Assembly: GCF_051014445.1 (NCBI RefSeq)
Contig: NC_135146.1
Span: 3,844,001 to 3,908,000, forward strand
Length of the DNA stretch: 64,000 nt
Origin: Colletes latitarsis
Taxonomy: Eukaryota > Arthropoda > Insecta > Hymenoptera > Colletidae
Direction: 5' to 3'
Of this stretch, positions 1 through 14,200 are shown piece by piece (positions within the stretch are counted from its first letter, which is position 1; each line of letters starts with the position of its first letter). A program made the position numbers and the translations under genes. Under the pieces are notes generated by a model. That model was not told the origin of the DNA. It ran no database searches and saw only the letters and a list, made by a program, of their open reading frames with translations.

Positions 1-1633
1 CACTCTGAAACAGTGAGTTAAACCTGGATCCAATCTATATTTTAGAGGATAACACCGGTTAGGTCGGGGTTGGGACTGGTATTTGCCATCATCTGGCTCA
101 TACATTTGCAATTTTCGCATACTTGTTGGCCAGATCCTGGGCGTTTTATGGGTTGGATCACGTAGTAATGTGGCACCACACCCAAACAGTGAATTAAACC
201 GGCATTCGATCTATATTTTAGAGTATAACACCGGTTAGGTCAGGGTTAGGTCTGGTATTTGCCATCATCTGGCACATACATTCGCATTTTTCGCATACTT
301 ATTAGCCAGATCCTGGGGGTCTTCTGGTTTCGAGCACGTAGTAATGTGATTCCACACTGCAACAGTGAGCTAATCCTGGATACAATCTATATTTTAGATG
401 ATAACACCGGTTAGGTCAGGGTTAGGTCTGGTATTTGCCGTCATCTGACTCATACTTTCGCATTTTTCGCATACTTCTTGGCCAGATCCTGGGCATTTTC
501 TGGATTGGATCGCGTAGTACCACACTGAATGTGGCACCACACTGAAACAGTGAGTTAATCCTGGATTCGATCTATATATTAGAGGGTAACACCGGTTAGG
601 TTTTGGTTAGGTCTGGTATTTGCCATCATCTGGCTCATACTTTCGCATTTTTCGCATACTTGTTGGCCAGATCCTCGGCGTTTTCTGGTTTGGATCACGT
701 AGTAATGTTGTTCCACACTGCAACAGTGAGTTAAACCTGGATTCAATCTATATTTTACAGGATAACACCGGTTAGGTCTGGTGTTTGCCATCTTCTGGCT
801 CATACTTTCGCATTTTTCGCATACTTGTTGGCCAGATCCTGGGCGTTTTCTGGTTTGGATCACGTAGTAATGTAGAACCACTCTGAAACAGTGAGTTAAA
901 CCTGGATCCAATCTATATTTTAGAGGATAACACCGGTTAGGTCGGGGTTGGGACTGGTATTTGCCATCATCTGGCTCATACATTTGCAATTTTCGCATAC
1001 TTGTTGGCCAGATCCTGGGCGTTTTATGGGTTGGATCACGTAGTAATGTGGCACCACTCCCAAACAGTGAATTAAACCGGCATTCGATCTATATTTTAGA
1101 GTATAACACCGGTTAGGTCAGGGTTAGGTCTGGTATTTGCCATCATCTGGCACATACATTCGCATTTTTCGCATACTTATTAGCCAGATCCTGGGGGTCT
1201 TCTGGTTTCGAGCACGTAGTAATGTGATTCCACACTGCAACAGTGAGCTAATCCTGGATACAATCTATATTTTAGATGATAACACCGGTTAGGTCAGGGT
1301 TAGGTCTGGTATTTGCCGTCATCTGACTCATACTTTCGCATTTTTCGCATACTTCTTGGCCAGATCCTGGGCATTTTCTGGATTGGATCGCGTAGTACCA
1401 CACTGAATGTGGCACCACACTGAAACAGTGAGTTAATCCTGGATTCGATCTATATATTAGAGGGTAACACCGGTTAGGTTTTGGTTAGGTCTGGTATTTG
1501 CCATCATCTGGCTCATACTTTCGCATTTTTCGCATACTTGTTGGCCAGATCCTCGGCGTTTTCTGGTTTGGATCACGTAGTAATGTTGTTCCACACTGCA
1601 ACAGTGAGTTAAACCTGGATTCAATCTATATTA
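1..1633. repeat. 878-bp (5-monomer) higher-order repeat, two copies
   Basis: The sequence at 1 onward recurs at 879 onward with an offset of 878 bp, five monomers. The match holds to about 755 against 1,633; there the first copy has a monomer lacking one 11-mer and the second does not. Near-identity over some 750 bp shows a recent duplication. The same monomer string reappears inside the larger units, for example near 3,700-4,300. Confidence 0.85.
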
Positions 1634-2639
1634 TAGAGGATAACACCGGTTAGGTCAGGGTTAGGTCTGGTATTTGCCATCGTCTGCCTCATACTTTCGC
1701 AATTTTCGCATACTTGTTGGCCAGATCCTGGGCATTTTTTGGTTTGGATCGCGTAGTACCACACTGAATGTGGTACCATACTGAAACAGTGAGTTAATCT
1801 TGGATTCAATCTATATTTTAGAGGAAAACACCGGTTAGGTCAGGGTTAGGTCTGGTATTTGCCATCTTCTGGCTCATACATTCGCATTCTTCGCATACAT
1901 GTTGGCCAGATCCTGGGCGTTTTCTGGTTTGGATCACGTAGTAATGTAGAACCACTCTGAAACAGTAAGTTAAACCAGGATTCAATCTATATTTTAGAGC
2001 ATAACACCGGTTAGATCTGGGTTAGGTCTGATATTTGCCATCTTCAGGCTCATGCTTTCGCATTTTTCGCATACTTGTTGGCCAGATCCTGGGCTATTTA
2101 TGGTTTGAATCACGTAGTAATGTAGAACCACTCTGAAACAGTGAGTTAAACCTGGATCCAATCTATATTTTAGAGGATAACACCGGTTAGGTCAGGGTTA
2201 GGTCTGGTATTTGCCATCATCTGGCTCATACATTCGCATTTTTCGCATACTTATTAGCCAGATCCTGGGGGTCTTCTGGTTTCGAGCACGTAGTAATGTG
2301 ATTCCACACTGCAACAGTGAGCTAAACCTGGATACAATCTATATTTTAGATGATAACACCGGTTAGGTCAGGGTTAGGTCTGGTATTTGCCGTCATCTGA
2401 CTCATACTTTCGCATTTTTCGCATACTTGTTGGCCAGATCCGGTGCATTTTCTGGTTTGGATGACGTAGTGATGTGGTACCACACTGAAACAGTGAGTCA
2501 ATCCTGGATTCGATCTATATATTAGAGGGTAACACCGGGTAGGATTGGGTTAGGTCTGGTATTTGCCATCATCTGGCTCATACTTTCGCATTTTTCGCAT
2601 ACATTTTGGCCAGATCCTGGGCATTTTCTGGTTTGGATC

Positions 2640-5600
2640 GCGTAGTACCACACTGAATGTGGTACCACACACAAACAGTGAGTTAATCTTGGATTCAATC
2701 TATAGTTTAGAGGATAACACCGGTTAGGTCAGGGTTAGGTCTGGTATTTGCCATCTTCTGGCTCATACTTTCGCATTTTTCGCATACTTGTTGGCCAGAT
2801 CCTGGGCGTTTTCTGGTTTGGATCACGTAGTAATGTAGAACACACTCTGAAACTGTGAGTTAAACCTGGATTCAATCTATATTTTAGAGGATAACACCGG
2901 TTAGGTCAGGGTTAGGTCTGGTATTTGGCATCATCTGGCTCACACTTTCGCATTTTCCGCATACTTGTTGGCCACATCCTGGGCGTTTTCTGGTTTGGAT
3001 CACGTAGTAATGTGGTTCCACACTGCAACAGTGAGTTAAACCTGGATTCAATCTATATTTTACAGGATAACACCGGTTAGGTCTGGTGTTTGCCATCTTC
3101 TGGCTCATACTTTCGCATTTTTCGCATACTTGTTGGCCAGATTCTCGGCGTTTCCTGGTTTGGATCACGTAGTAATATGGTACCACACTGCAACAGTGAG
3201 TTAAACCTGGATTCAATCTATATTATAGAGGATAACACCGGTTAGGTCAGGGTTAGGTCTGGTATTTGCCATCGTCTGGCCCATACTTTCGCATTTTACG
3301 CAAACTTCTTGGCCTGATCCTGGGCGTTTTCTGATTTGGGTCACGTAGTAATGAGGTGCCACTCTGAAACTGTGAGTTAAACCTGGATTCAATCTATATT
3401 TTAGAGGATAACACCGGTTAGATCTGGGTTAGGTCTGGTATTTGGCATCATCTGGCTCACACTTTCGCATTTTCCTCATACTTGTTGGCCACATCCTGGG
3501 CGTTTTCTGGTTTGGATCACGTAGTAATGTGGTTCCACACTGCAACAGTGAGTTAAACCTGGATTCAATCTATATTTTACAGGATAACACCGGTTAGGTC
3601 TGGTGTTTGCCATCTTCAGCCTCATACTTTCGCATTTTTCGCATACTTGTTGGCCAGATCCTGGGCGTTTTCTGGTTTGGATCACGTAGTAATGTAGAAC
3701 CACTCTGAAACAGTGAGTTAAACCTGGATCCAATCTATATTTTAGAGGATAACACCGGTTAGGTCGCGGTTGGGACTGGTATTTGCCATCATCTGGCTCA
3801 TACATTTGCAATTTTCGCATACTTGTTGGCCAGATCCGAGGGCGTTTTCTACTTTGGATCACGTAGTAATGTGGTACCACCCTGAAACGGTGAGTCTAAC
3901 AAGGATTTGATCAATATTTTAGAGGATAACACCGGTTAGGTCAGGGTTAGGTCTGGTATTTGCCATCATCTGGCTCATACATTCGCATTTTTCGCATACT
4001 TATTAGCCAGATCCTGGGGGTCTTCTGGTTTCGAGCACGTAGTAATGTGATTCCACACTGCAACAGTGAGCTAATCCTGGATACAATCTATATTTTAGAT
4101 GATAACACCGGTTAGGTCAGGGTTAGGTCTGGTATTTGCCGTCATCTGACTCATACTTTCGCATTTTTCGCATACTTCTTGGCCAGATCCTGGGCATTTT
4201 CTGGATTGGATCGCGTAGTACCACACTGAATGTGGCACCACACTGAAACAGTGAGTTAATCCTGGATTCGATCTATATATTAGAGGGTAACACCGGTTAG
4301 GTTTGGGTTAGGTCTGGTATTTGCCATCATCTGGCTCATACTTTCGCATTTTTCGCATTCTTGTTGGCCAGATCCTGGGAGTTTTCTGGTTTGGATCACG
4401 TAGTAATGTGGTACCACGCTGCAACAGTGAGTTAAACCTGGATTCAATCTGTATTTTAGAAGATAACACCGGTTAGGTCAGGGTTAGGTCTGGTATTTTT
4501 CATCATCTGGCTCATACTTTCGCAATTTACCCATACTTGCTGTCCAGATCCTGGGCGTTTTCTGGGTTGGATCAGGTAGTAGTGTGGTACCGCACTGAGA
4601 CAGTGAAGTAATCCTGGATTCGATCTATATATTAGAGGGTAACACCGGTTAGGATTGGGTTAGTTCTGGTATTTGCCATCATCTGGCTCATACTTTCGCA
4701 TTTTTCGCATACTAGTTGGTCAGATCCTCGGCGTTTTCCGGATTGGATCACGTAGTAATATGGTACCACACTCAAACAGTGAGTTAAACCTGGATTCAAT
4801 CTATATTTTAGAAGAATAACTCCAATTAGGGCAGGGTTAGGTCTGGTATTTGCCATCATCTGGCTCATACTTTCGCATTTTTCACCTAGATGTTGGCCAG
4901 ATCCTGGGCGTTTTCTGGTTTGGATCACGTAGTAATGTTGTTCCACACTGCAACAGTGAGTTAAACCTGGATTCAATCTATATTATAGAGGATAACACCG
5001 GTTAGGTCAGGGTTAGGTCTGGTATTTGCCATCTTCTGGCTCATACATTCGCATTCTTCGCAAACATGTTGGCCAGATCCTGGGCGTTTTCCGGTTTGGA
5101 TCACGTAGTAATGTAGAACCACTCTGAAACAGTAAGTTAAACCAGGATTCAATCTATATTTTAGAGCATAACACCGGTTAGATCTGGGTTAGGTCTGATA
5201 TTTGCCATCTTCTGGCTCATGCTTTCGCATTTTTCGCATACTTGTTGGCCAGATCCTGGGCTATTTATGGTTTGAATCACGTAGTAATGTAGAACCACTC
5301 TGAAACAGTGAGTTAAACCTGGATCCAATCTATATTTTAGAGGATAACACCGGTTAGGTCAGGGTTAGGTCTGGTATTTGCCATCATCTGGCTCATACAT
5401 TCGCATTTTTCGCATACTTATTAGCCAGATCCTGGGGGTCTTCTGGTTTCGAGCACGTAGTAATGTGATTCCACACTGCAACAGTGAGCTAAACCTGGAT
5501 ACAATCTATATTTTAGATGATAACACCGGTTAGGTCAGGGTTAGGTCTGGTATTTGCCGTCATCTGACTCATACTTTCGCATTTTTCGCATACTTGTTGG

Positions 5601-8259
5601 CCAGATCCGGTGCATTTTCTGGTTTGGATTACGTAGTGATGTGGTACCACACTGAAACAGTGAGTCAATCCTGGATTCGATCTATATATTAGAGGGTAAC
5701 ACCGGGTAGGATTGGGTTAGGTCTGGTATTTGCCATCTTCTGGCTCATACTTTCGCATTTTTCGCATACTTGTTGGCCAGATCCTGGGCGTTTTCTGGTT
5801 TGGATCACGTAGTAATGTAGAACACACTCTGAAACTGTGAGTTAAACCTGGATTCAATCTATATTTTAGAGGATAACACCGGTTAGGTCAGTGTTAGGTC
5901 TGGTATTTGGCATAATCTGGCTCACACTTTCGCATTTTCCGCATACTTGTTGGCCACATCCTGGGCGTTTTCTGGTTTGGATCACGTAGTAATGTGGTTC
6001 CACACTGCAACAGTGAGTTAAACCTCGATTCAATCTATATTTTACAGGATAACACCGGTTAGGTCTGGTGTTTGCCATCTTCTGGCTCATACTTTCGCAT
6101 TTTTCGCATACTTGTTGGCCAGATCCTGGGCGTTTTCTGGTTTGGATCACGTAGTAATGTAGAACCACTCTGAAACAGTGAGTTAATCCTGGATCCAATC
6201 TATATTTTAGAGGATAACACCGGTTAGGTCAGGGTTAGGTCTGGTATTTTCCATCATCTGGCTCATACTTTCGCAATTTACACATACTTGCTGGCCGGAT
6301 CCTGGGCGTTTTCTGGGTTGGATCAGGTAGTAGTGTGGTACCGCACTGACACAGTGAAGTAATCCTGTATTCGATCTATATATTAGAGGGTAACAGCGGT
6401 TAGGATTGGGTTAGGTCTGGTATTTGCCATCATCTGTCTCATACTTTCGCATTTTTCGCATACTTGTTGGCCAGATTCTCGGCGTTTCCTGGTTTGGATC
6501 ACGTAGTAATATGGTACCACACTGCAACAGTGAGTTAAACCTGGATTCAATCTATATTTTATACGATAGCAGCGGTTAGGTTTGGGTTAGGTCTGGTATT
6601 TGCCATCATCTGGCTCATACTTTCACATTTTTCGCATACTTGATTGCAAGATCCTGGGCCTTTTCTGGTTTGGATCACGTAGTAATGTGGTACCACACTG
6701 ATAGAGTGAGTTAAACGGTGGTTCGACCAATATTTTAGATGATAACACCAGTTAGGTCTGGGTTAGGTCTGGGTTTTGCCCTCATCTGGCTCATACTTTC
6801 ACATTTTTCGCATATTTGTTGGCCACATCCTGGGCTTTTTCTGGCTTGGGTCACGTTGTGGTGTGGTACCACACTGAAACAGTGAATTAGTCCTGAATTC
6901 GATCTATATTTTAGAGGATAGCAGCGGTTAGGTTTGGGTTAGGTCTGGTATTTGCAATAATCTGGCTCACACATTCGCATTTTCGCATACTTGTTAGCCA
7001 AATCCTGGGAGTTTTCTGGTTTGGGTCACGTAGAAATGTGGTACCGCACTGAAACAGTGAATTAAACCTGGATTCGATGTATATTTTAGCGGATAACACC
7101 GGTTAGGTCAGGGTTAGGTCTGGTATTTGCCATTGTCTGGCTCATACTTTCGCATTTTTCGCATACTTGTTGGATAGATGCTGGGCCTTTTCTGGTTTGG
7201 ATCACGTAGTAATGTGGTATCACACAGAAACAGTGAGTTAAACCTGGATTCAATCTATATTTTATACGATATCAGCGGTTAGGTTTGGGTTAGGTCTGGT
7301 ATTTGCCATCATCTGGCTCATACTTTCACATTTTTCGCATACTTGATTGGAAGATCCTGGGCCTTTTCTGGTTTGGATCACGTAGTAATGTGGTACCACA
7401 CTGATACAGTGAGTTAAACGGTGGTTCGATCAATATTTTAGATGATAACACCGGTTAGGTCAGGGTTAGGTCTGGTATTTGCCATTGTCTGGCTCATACT
7501 TTCACATTTTTCGCATTCTTGTTGGCCAGATTCTGTGCTTCTTCTGGATTGGATCACGCAGTAATGTGGTAACACACTGAATCAGTGAGTTAAACCTGGA
7601 TTTAGTCTATATTTTAGAGGATAACACCGGTGAGGTCAGGGTTAGGTCTGGTATTTGCCATCATCTGGCTCATTCTTCCACATTTTTCGCATACTTGATT
7701 GCAAGATCCTGGGCGGTTTCAGGTTTGGATCACGTAGTCATGTGGTACCACAATGAAACAGTGAGTTAAACCTGGATTCGATCTATATTTTAGGGGATAG
7801 CACCGGTTAGGCCAGGTTTAGGTCTGGTATTCGCCATTGTCTGGCTCATACTTTTACATTTTTCGCATACTTGATTGCAAGATCCTGGGCTTTTTCTGGG
7901 TTGGATCACGTAGTAGTGTGGTACCACACTGGAACTGTGAATTAAAGCAAGATTTTATCTGCATTTTAAATGATAACGCCGGTTAGGTAAGGGTTAGGTT
8001 TGGTATTTGCCATCATCTGGCTCATGCTTTCACATTTTTCGCATTCTTGATTGCAAGATCCTGGGCTTTTTCTGGTTTGGATCACGAGGTAATGTGGTAC
8101 CGCACTGCTACAGTGAGTTAAATGGTGGTCCGATCAATATTTTAGATAACAACACCGGTTAGGTCCGGGTGAGGTTTCGTATTTGCCATCATCTGGCTCA
8201 TACTTTCGCATTTTTCGCATACTTGTTGGCCACATCCTTGTCGTTTTCTGGTTTGGATC
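2640..8259. repeat. Higher-order unit 1, 5,620 bp (32 monomers)
   Basis: Bounded by the junction where TCTGGTTTGGATC switches to GCGTAGTACCACACTGAATG at 2,640. The same junction recurs at 8,260 and 15,990. The unit is colinear with unit 2 at an offset of 5,620 bp over about 4.4 kb, then again at an offset of 7,730 bp to its end, with only scattered substitutions (for example near 3,769 and 3,872). Near-identity across thousands of bases means the amplification is recent. Confidence 0.88.
6752..6773 (+). repeat. Perfect dimer of the 11-mer TTAGGTCTGGG inside a satellite monomer
   Basis: Two adjacent exact copies of TTAGGTCTGGG occupy 6752-6762 and 6763-6773. Most other monomers hold the variant pair TTAGGTCAGGG then TTAGGTCTGGT at the same place. 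The motif is built on TTAGG, the common insect telomere repeat. From memory, 11-mers of this type have been reported as telomeric in some Hymenoptera; I could not check this. It is embedded in the satellite and does not form a long telomeric tract here. Confidence 0.85.
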
Positions 8260-11200
8260 GCGTAGTACCACACTGAATGTGGTACCACACACAAACAGTG
8301 AGTTAATCTTGGATTCAATCTATAGTTTAGAGGATAACACCGGTTAGGTCAGGGTTAGGTCTGGTATTTGCCATCTTCTGGCTCATACTTTCGCATTTTT
8401 CGCATACTTGTTGGCCAGATCCTGGGCGTTTTCTGGTTTGGATCACGTAGTAATGTAGAACACACTCTGAAACTGTGAGTTAAACCTGGATTCAATCTAT
8501 ATTTTAGAGGATAACACCGGTTAGGTCAGGGTTAGGTCTGGTATTTGGCATCATCTGGCTCACACTTTCGCATTTTCCGCATACTTGTTGGCCACATCCT
8601 GGGCGTTTTCTGGTTTGGATCACGTAGTAATGTGGTTCCACACTGCAACAGTGAGTTAAACCTGGATTCAATCTATATTTTACAGGATAACACCGGTTAG
8701 GTCTGGTGTTTGCCATCTTCTGGCTCATACTTTCGCATTTTTCGCATACTTGTTGGCCAGATTCTCGGCGTTTCCTGGTTTGGATCACGTAGTAATATGG
8801 TACCACACTGCAACAGTGAGTTAAACCTGGATTCAATCTATATTATAGAGGATAACACCGGTTAGGTCAGGGTTAGGTCTGGTATTTGCCATCGTCTGGC
8901 CCATACTTTCGCATTTTACGCAAACTTCTTGGCCTGATCCTGGGCGTTTTCTGATTTGGGTCACGTAGTAATGAGGTGCCACTCTGAAACAGTGAGTTAA
9001 ACCTGGATTCAATCTATATTTTAGAGGATAACACCGGTTAGATCTGGGTTAGGTCTGGTATTTGGCATCATCTGGCTCACACTTTCGCATTTTCCTCATA
9101 CTTGTTGGCCACATCCTGGGCGTTTTCTGGTTTGGATCACGTAGTAATGTGGTTCCACACTGCAACAGTGAGTTAAACCTGGATTCAATCTATATTTTAC
9201 AGGATAACACCGGTTAGGTCTGGTGTTTGCCATCTTCAGCCTCATACTTTCGCATTTTTCGCATACTTGTTGGCCAGATCCTGGGCGTTTTCTGGTTTGG
9301 ATCACGTAGTAATGTAGAACCACTCTGAAACAGTGAGTTAAACCTGGATCCAATCTATATTTTAGAGGATAACACCGGTTAGGTCGGGGTTGGGACTGGT
9401 ATTTGCCATCATCTGGCTCATACATTTGCAATTTTCGCATACTTGTTGGCCAGATCCGAGGGCGTTTTCTACTTTGGATCACGTAGTAATGTGGTACCAC
9501 ACTGAAACGGTGAGTCTAACAAGGATTTGATCAATATTTTAGAGGATAACACCGGTTAGGTCAGGGTTAGGTCTGGTATTTGCCATCATCTGGCTCATAC
9601 ATTCGCATTTTTCGCATACTTATTAGCCAGATCCTGGGGGTCTTCTGGTTTCGAGCACGTAGTAATGTGATTCCACACTGCAACAGTGAGCTAATCCTGG
9701 ATACAATCTATATTTTAGATGATAACACCGGTTAGGTCAGGGTTAGGTCTGGTATTTGCCGTCATCTGACTCATACTTTCGCATTTTTCGCATACTTCTT
9801 GGCCAGATCCTGGGCATTTTCTGGATTGGATCGCGTAGTACCACACTGAATGTGGCACCACACTGAAACAGTGAGTTAATCCTGGATTCGATCTATATAT
9901 TAGAGGGTAACACCGGTTAGGTTTGGGTTAGGTCTGGTATTTGCCATCATCTGGCTCATACTTTCGCATTTTTCGCATTCTTGTTGGCCAGATCCTGGGA
10001 GTTTTCTGGTTTGGATCACGTAGTAATGTGGTACCACGCTGCAACAGTGAGTTAAACCTGGATTCAATCTGTATTTTAGAAGATAACACCGGTTAGGTCA
10101 GGGTTAGGTCTGGTATTTTTCATCATCTGGCTCATACTTTCGCAATTTACCCATACTTGCTGTCCAGATCCTGGGCGTTTTCTGGGTTGGATCAGGTAGT
10201 AGTGTGGTACCGCACTGAGACAGTGAAGTAATCCTGGATTCGATCTATATATTAGAGGGTAACACCGGTTAGGATTGGGTTAGTTCTGGTATTTGCCATC
10301 ATCTGGCTCATACTTTCGCATTTTTCGCATACTAGTTGGTCAGATCCTCGGCGTTTTCCGGATTGGATCACGTAGTAATATGGTACCACACTCAAACAGT
10401 GAGTTAAACCTGGATTCAATCTATATTTTAGAAGAATAACTCCAATTAGGGCAGGGTTAGGTGTGGTATTTGCCATCATCTGGCTCATACTTTCGCATTT
10501 TTCACCTAGATGTTGGCCAGATCCTGGGCGTTTTCTGGTTTGGATCACGTAGTAATGTTGTTCCACACTGCAACAGTGAGTTAAACCTGGATTCAATCTA
10601 TATTATAGAGGATAACACCGGTTAGGTCAGGGTTAGGTCTGGTATTTGCCATCTTCTGGCTCATACATTCGCATTCTTCGCAAACATGTTGGCCAGATCC
10701 TGGGCGTTTTCCGGTTTGGATCACGTAGTAATGTAGAACCACTCTGAAACAGTAAGTTAAACCAGGATTCAATCTATATTTTAGAGCATAACACCGGTTA
10801 GATCTGGGTTAGGTCTGATATTTGCCATCTTCTGGCTCATGCTTTCGCATTTTTCGCATACTTGTTGGCCAGATCCTGGGCTATTTATGGTTTGAATCAC
10901 GTAGTAATGTAGAACCACTCTGAAACAGTGAGTTAAACCTGGATCCAATCTATATTTTAGAGGATAACACCGGTTAGGTCAGGGTTAGGTCTGGTATTTG
11001 CCATCATCTGGCTCATACATTCGCATTTTTCGCATACTTATTAGCCAGATCCTGGGGGTCTTCTGGTTTCGAGCACGTAGTAATGTGATTCCACACTGCA
11101 ACAGTGAGCTAAACCTGGATACAATCTATATTTTAGATGATAACACCGGTTAGGTCAGGGTTAGGTCTGGTATTTGCCGTCATCTGACTCATACTTTCGC

Positions 11201-14200
11201 ATTTTTCGCATACTTGTTGGCCAGATCCGGTGCATTTTCTGGTTTGGATTACGTAGTGATGTGGTACCACACTGAAACAGTGAGTCAATCCTGGATTCGA
11301 TCTATATATTAGAGGGTAACACCGGGTAGGATTGGGTTAGGTCTGGTATTTGCCATCTTCTGGCTCATACTTTCGCATTTTTCGCATACTTGTTGGCCAG
11401 ATCCTGGGCGTTTTCTGGTTTGGATCACGTAGTAATGTAGAACACACTCTGAAACTGTGAGTTAAACCTGGATTCAATCTATATTTTAGAGGATAACACC
11501 GGTTAGGTCAGTGTTAGGTCTGGTATTTGGCATAATCTGGCTCACACTTTCGCATTTTCCGCATACTTGTTGGCCACATCCTGGGCGTTTTCTGGTTTGG
11601 ATCACGTAGTAATGTGGTTCCACACTGCAACAGTGAGTTAAACCTCGATTCAATCTATATTTTACAGGATAACACCGGTTAGGTCTGGTGTTTGCCATCT
11701 TCTGGCTCATACTTTCGCATTTTTCGCATACTTGTTGGCCAGATCCTGGGCGTTTTCTGGTTTGGATCACGTAGTAATGTAGAACCACTCTGAAACAGTG
11801 AGTTAATCCTGGATCCAATCTATATTTTAGAGGATAACACCGGTTAGGTCAGGGTTAGGTCTGGTATTTTCCATCATCTGGCTCATACTTTCGCAATTTA
11901 CACATACTTGCTGGCCGGATCCTGGGCGTTTTCTGGGTTGGATCAGGTAGTAGTGTGGTACCGCACTGACACAGTGAAGTAATCCTGTATTCGATCTATA
12001 TATTAGAGGGTAACAGCGGTTAGGATTGGGTTAGGTCTGGTATTTGCCATCATCTGTCTCATACTTTCGCATTTTTCGCATACTTGTTGGCCAGATTCTC
12101 GGCGTTTCCTGGTTTGGATCACGTAGTAATATGGTACCACACTGCAACAGTGAGTTAAACCTGGATTCAATCTATATTTTATACGATAGCAGCGGTTAGG
12201 TTTGGGTTAGGTCTGGTATTTGCCATCATCTGGCTCATACTTTCACATTTTTCGCATACTTGATTGCAAGATCCTGGGCCTTTTCTGGTTTGGATCACGT
12301 AGTAATGTGGTACCACACTGATAGAGTGAGTTAAACGGTGGTTCGACCAATATTTTAGATGATAACACCAGTTAGGTCTGGGTTAGGTCTGGGTTTTGCC
12401 CTCATCTGGCTCATACTTTCACATTTTTCGCATATTTGTTGGCCACATCCTGGGCTTTTTCTGGCTTGGGTCACGTTGTGGTGTGGTACCACACTGAAAC
12501 AGTGAATTAGTCCTGAATTCGATCTATATTTTAGAGGATAGCAGCGGTTAGGTTTGGGTTAGGTCTGGTATTTGCAATAATCTGGCTCACACATTCGCAT
12601 TTTCGCATACTTGTTAGCCAAATCCTGGGAGTTTTCTGGTTTGGGTCACGTAGAAATGTGGTACCGCACTGAAACAGTGAATTAAACCTGGATTCGATGT
12701 ATATTTTAGCGGATAACACCGGTTAGGTCTGGGTTAGGTTTCGTATTTGCCATCATTTGGCTCATACTTTCGCATTTTTCGCATACTTGTTGGCCACATC
12801 CTGGGCTTTTTCTGGCTTGGGTCACGTTGTAATGTGGTACCACACTGAAACAGTGAATTAAACCTGGATTCGATCTATATTTTAGAGGACAACACCGGTT
12901 AGGTCAGGGTTAGGTCTGGTATTTGCCATCATCTGGCTCATACTTTCGCAATTTTCACATTCATGTTAGCCGTTCCTGGGCTTTTTCTGGCTTGGGTCAC
13001 GTTGTAATGTGGTACCACACTGAAACAGTGAATTAAACCTGGATTCGATGTATATTTTAGAGGATAACACCGGTTAGGTCAGGGTTAGGTCTGGTATTTG
13101 CCATTGTCTGGCTCATACTTTCGCATTTTTCGCATACTTGTTGGATAGATGCTGGGCCTTTTCTGGTTTGGATCACGTAGTAATGTGGTATCACACAGAA
13201 ACAGTGAGTTAAACCTGGATTCAATCTATATTTTATACGATATCAGCGGTTAGGTTTGGGTTAGGTCTGGTATTTGCCATCATCTGGCTCATACTTTCAC
13301 ATTTTTCGCATACTTGATTGGAAGATCCTGGGCCTTTTCTGGTTTGGATCACGTAGTAATGTGGTACCACACTGATACAGTGAGTTAAACGGTGGTTCGA
13401 TCAATATTTTAGATGATAACACCGGTTAGGTCAGGGTTAGGTCTGGTATTTGCCATTGTCTGGCTCATACTTTCACATTTTTCGCATTCTTGTTGGCCAG
13501 ATTCTGTGCTTCTTCTGGATTGGATCACGCAGTAATGTGGTAACACACTGAATCAGTGAGTTAAACCTGGATTTAGTCTATATTTTAGAGGATAACACCG
13601 GTGAGGTCAGGGTTAGGTCTGGTATTTGCCATCATCTGGCTCATTCTTCCACATTTTTCGCATACTTGATTGCAAGATCCTGGGCGGTTTCAGGTTTGGA
13701 TCACGTAGTCATGTGGTACCACAATGAAACAGTGAGTTAAACCTGGATTCGATCTATATTTTAGGGGATAGCACCGGTTAGGCCAGGTTTAGGTCTGGTA
13801 TTCGCCATTGTCTGGCTCATACTTTTACATTTTTCGCATACTTGATTGCAAGATCCTGGGCTTTTTCTGGGTTGGATCACGTAGTAGTGTGGTACCACAC
13901 TGGAACTGTGAATTAAAGCAAGATTTTATCTGCATTTTAAATGATAACGCCGGTTAGGTAAGGGTTAGGTTTGGTATTTGCCATCATCTGGCTCATGCTT
14001 TCACATTTTTCGCATTCTTGATTGCAAGATCCTGGGCTTTTTCTGGTTTGGATCACGAGGTAATGTGGTACCGCACTGCTACAGTGAGTTAAATGGTGGT
14101 CCGATCAATATTTTAGATAACAACACCGGTTAGGTCCGGGTGAGGTTTCGTATTTGCCATCATCTGGCTCATACTTTCGCATTTTTCGCATACTTGTTGG

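Noticed and set aside
579..998. Open frames of 60-140 codons on the - strand of satellite A with recurring Cys-containing peptides
   Set aside because: They repeat with the monomer, whose 175-176 bp length is not a multiple of three, so the frame shifts from copy to copy and stops recur. This is a by-product of the repeat. The same holds for frames such as 39,914-40,117 and 46,859-47,149.
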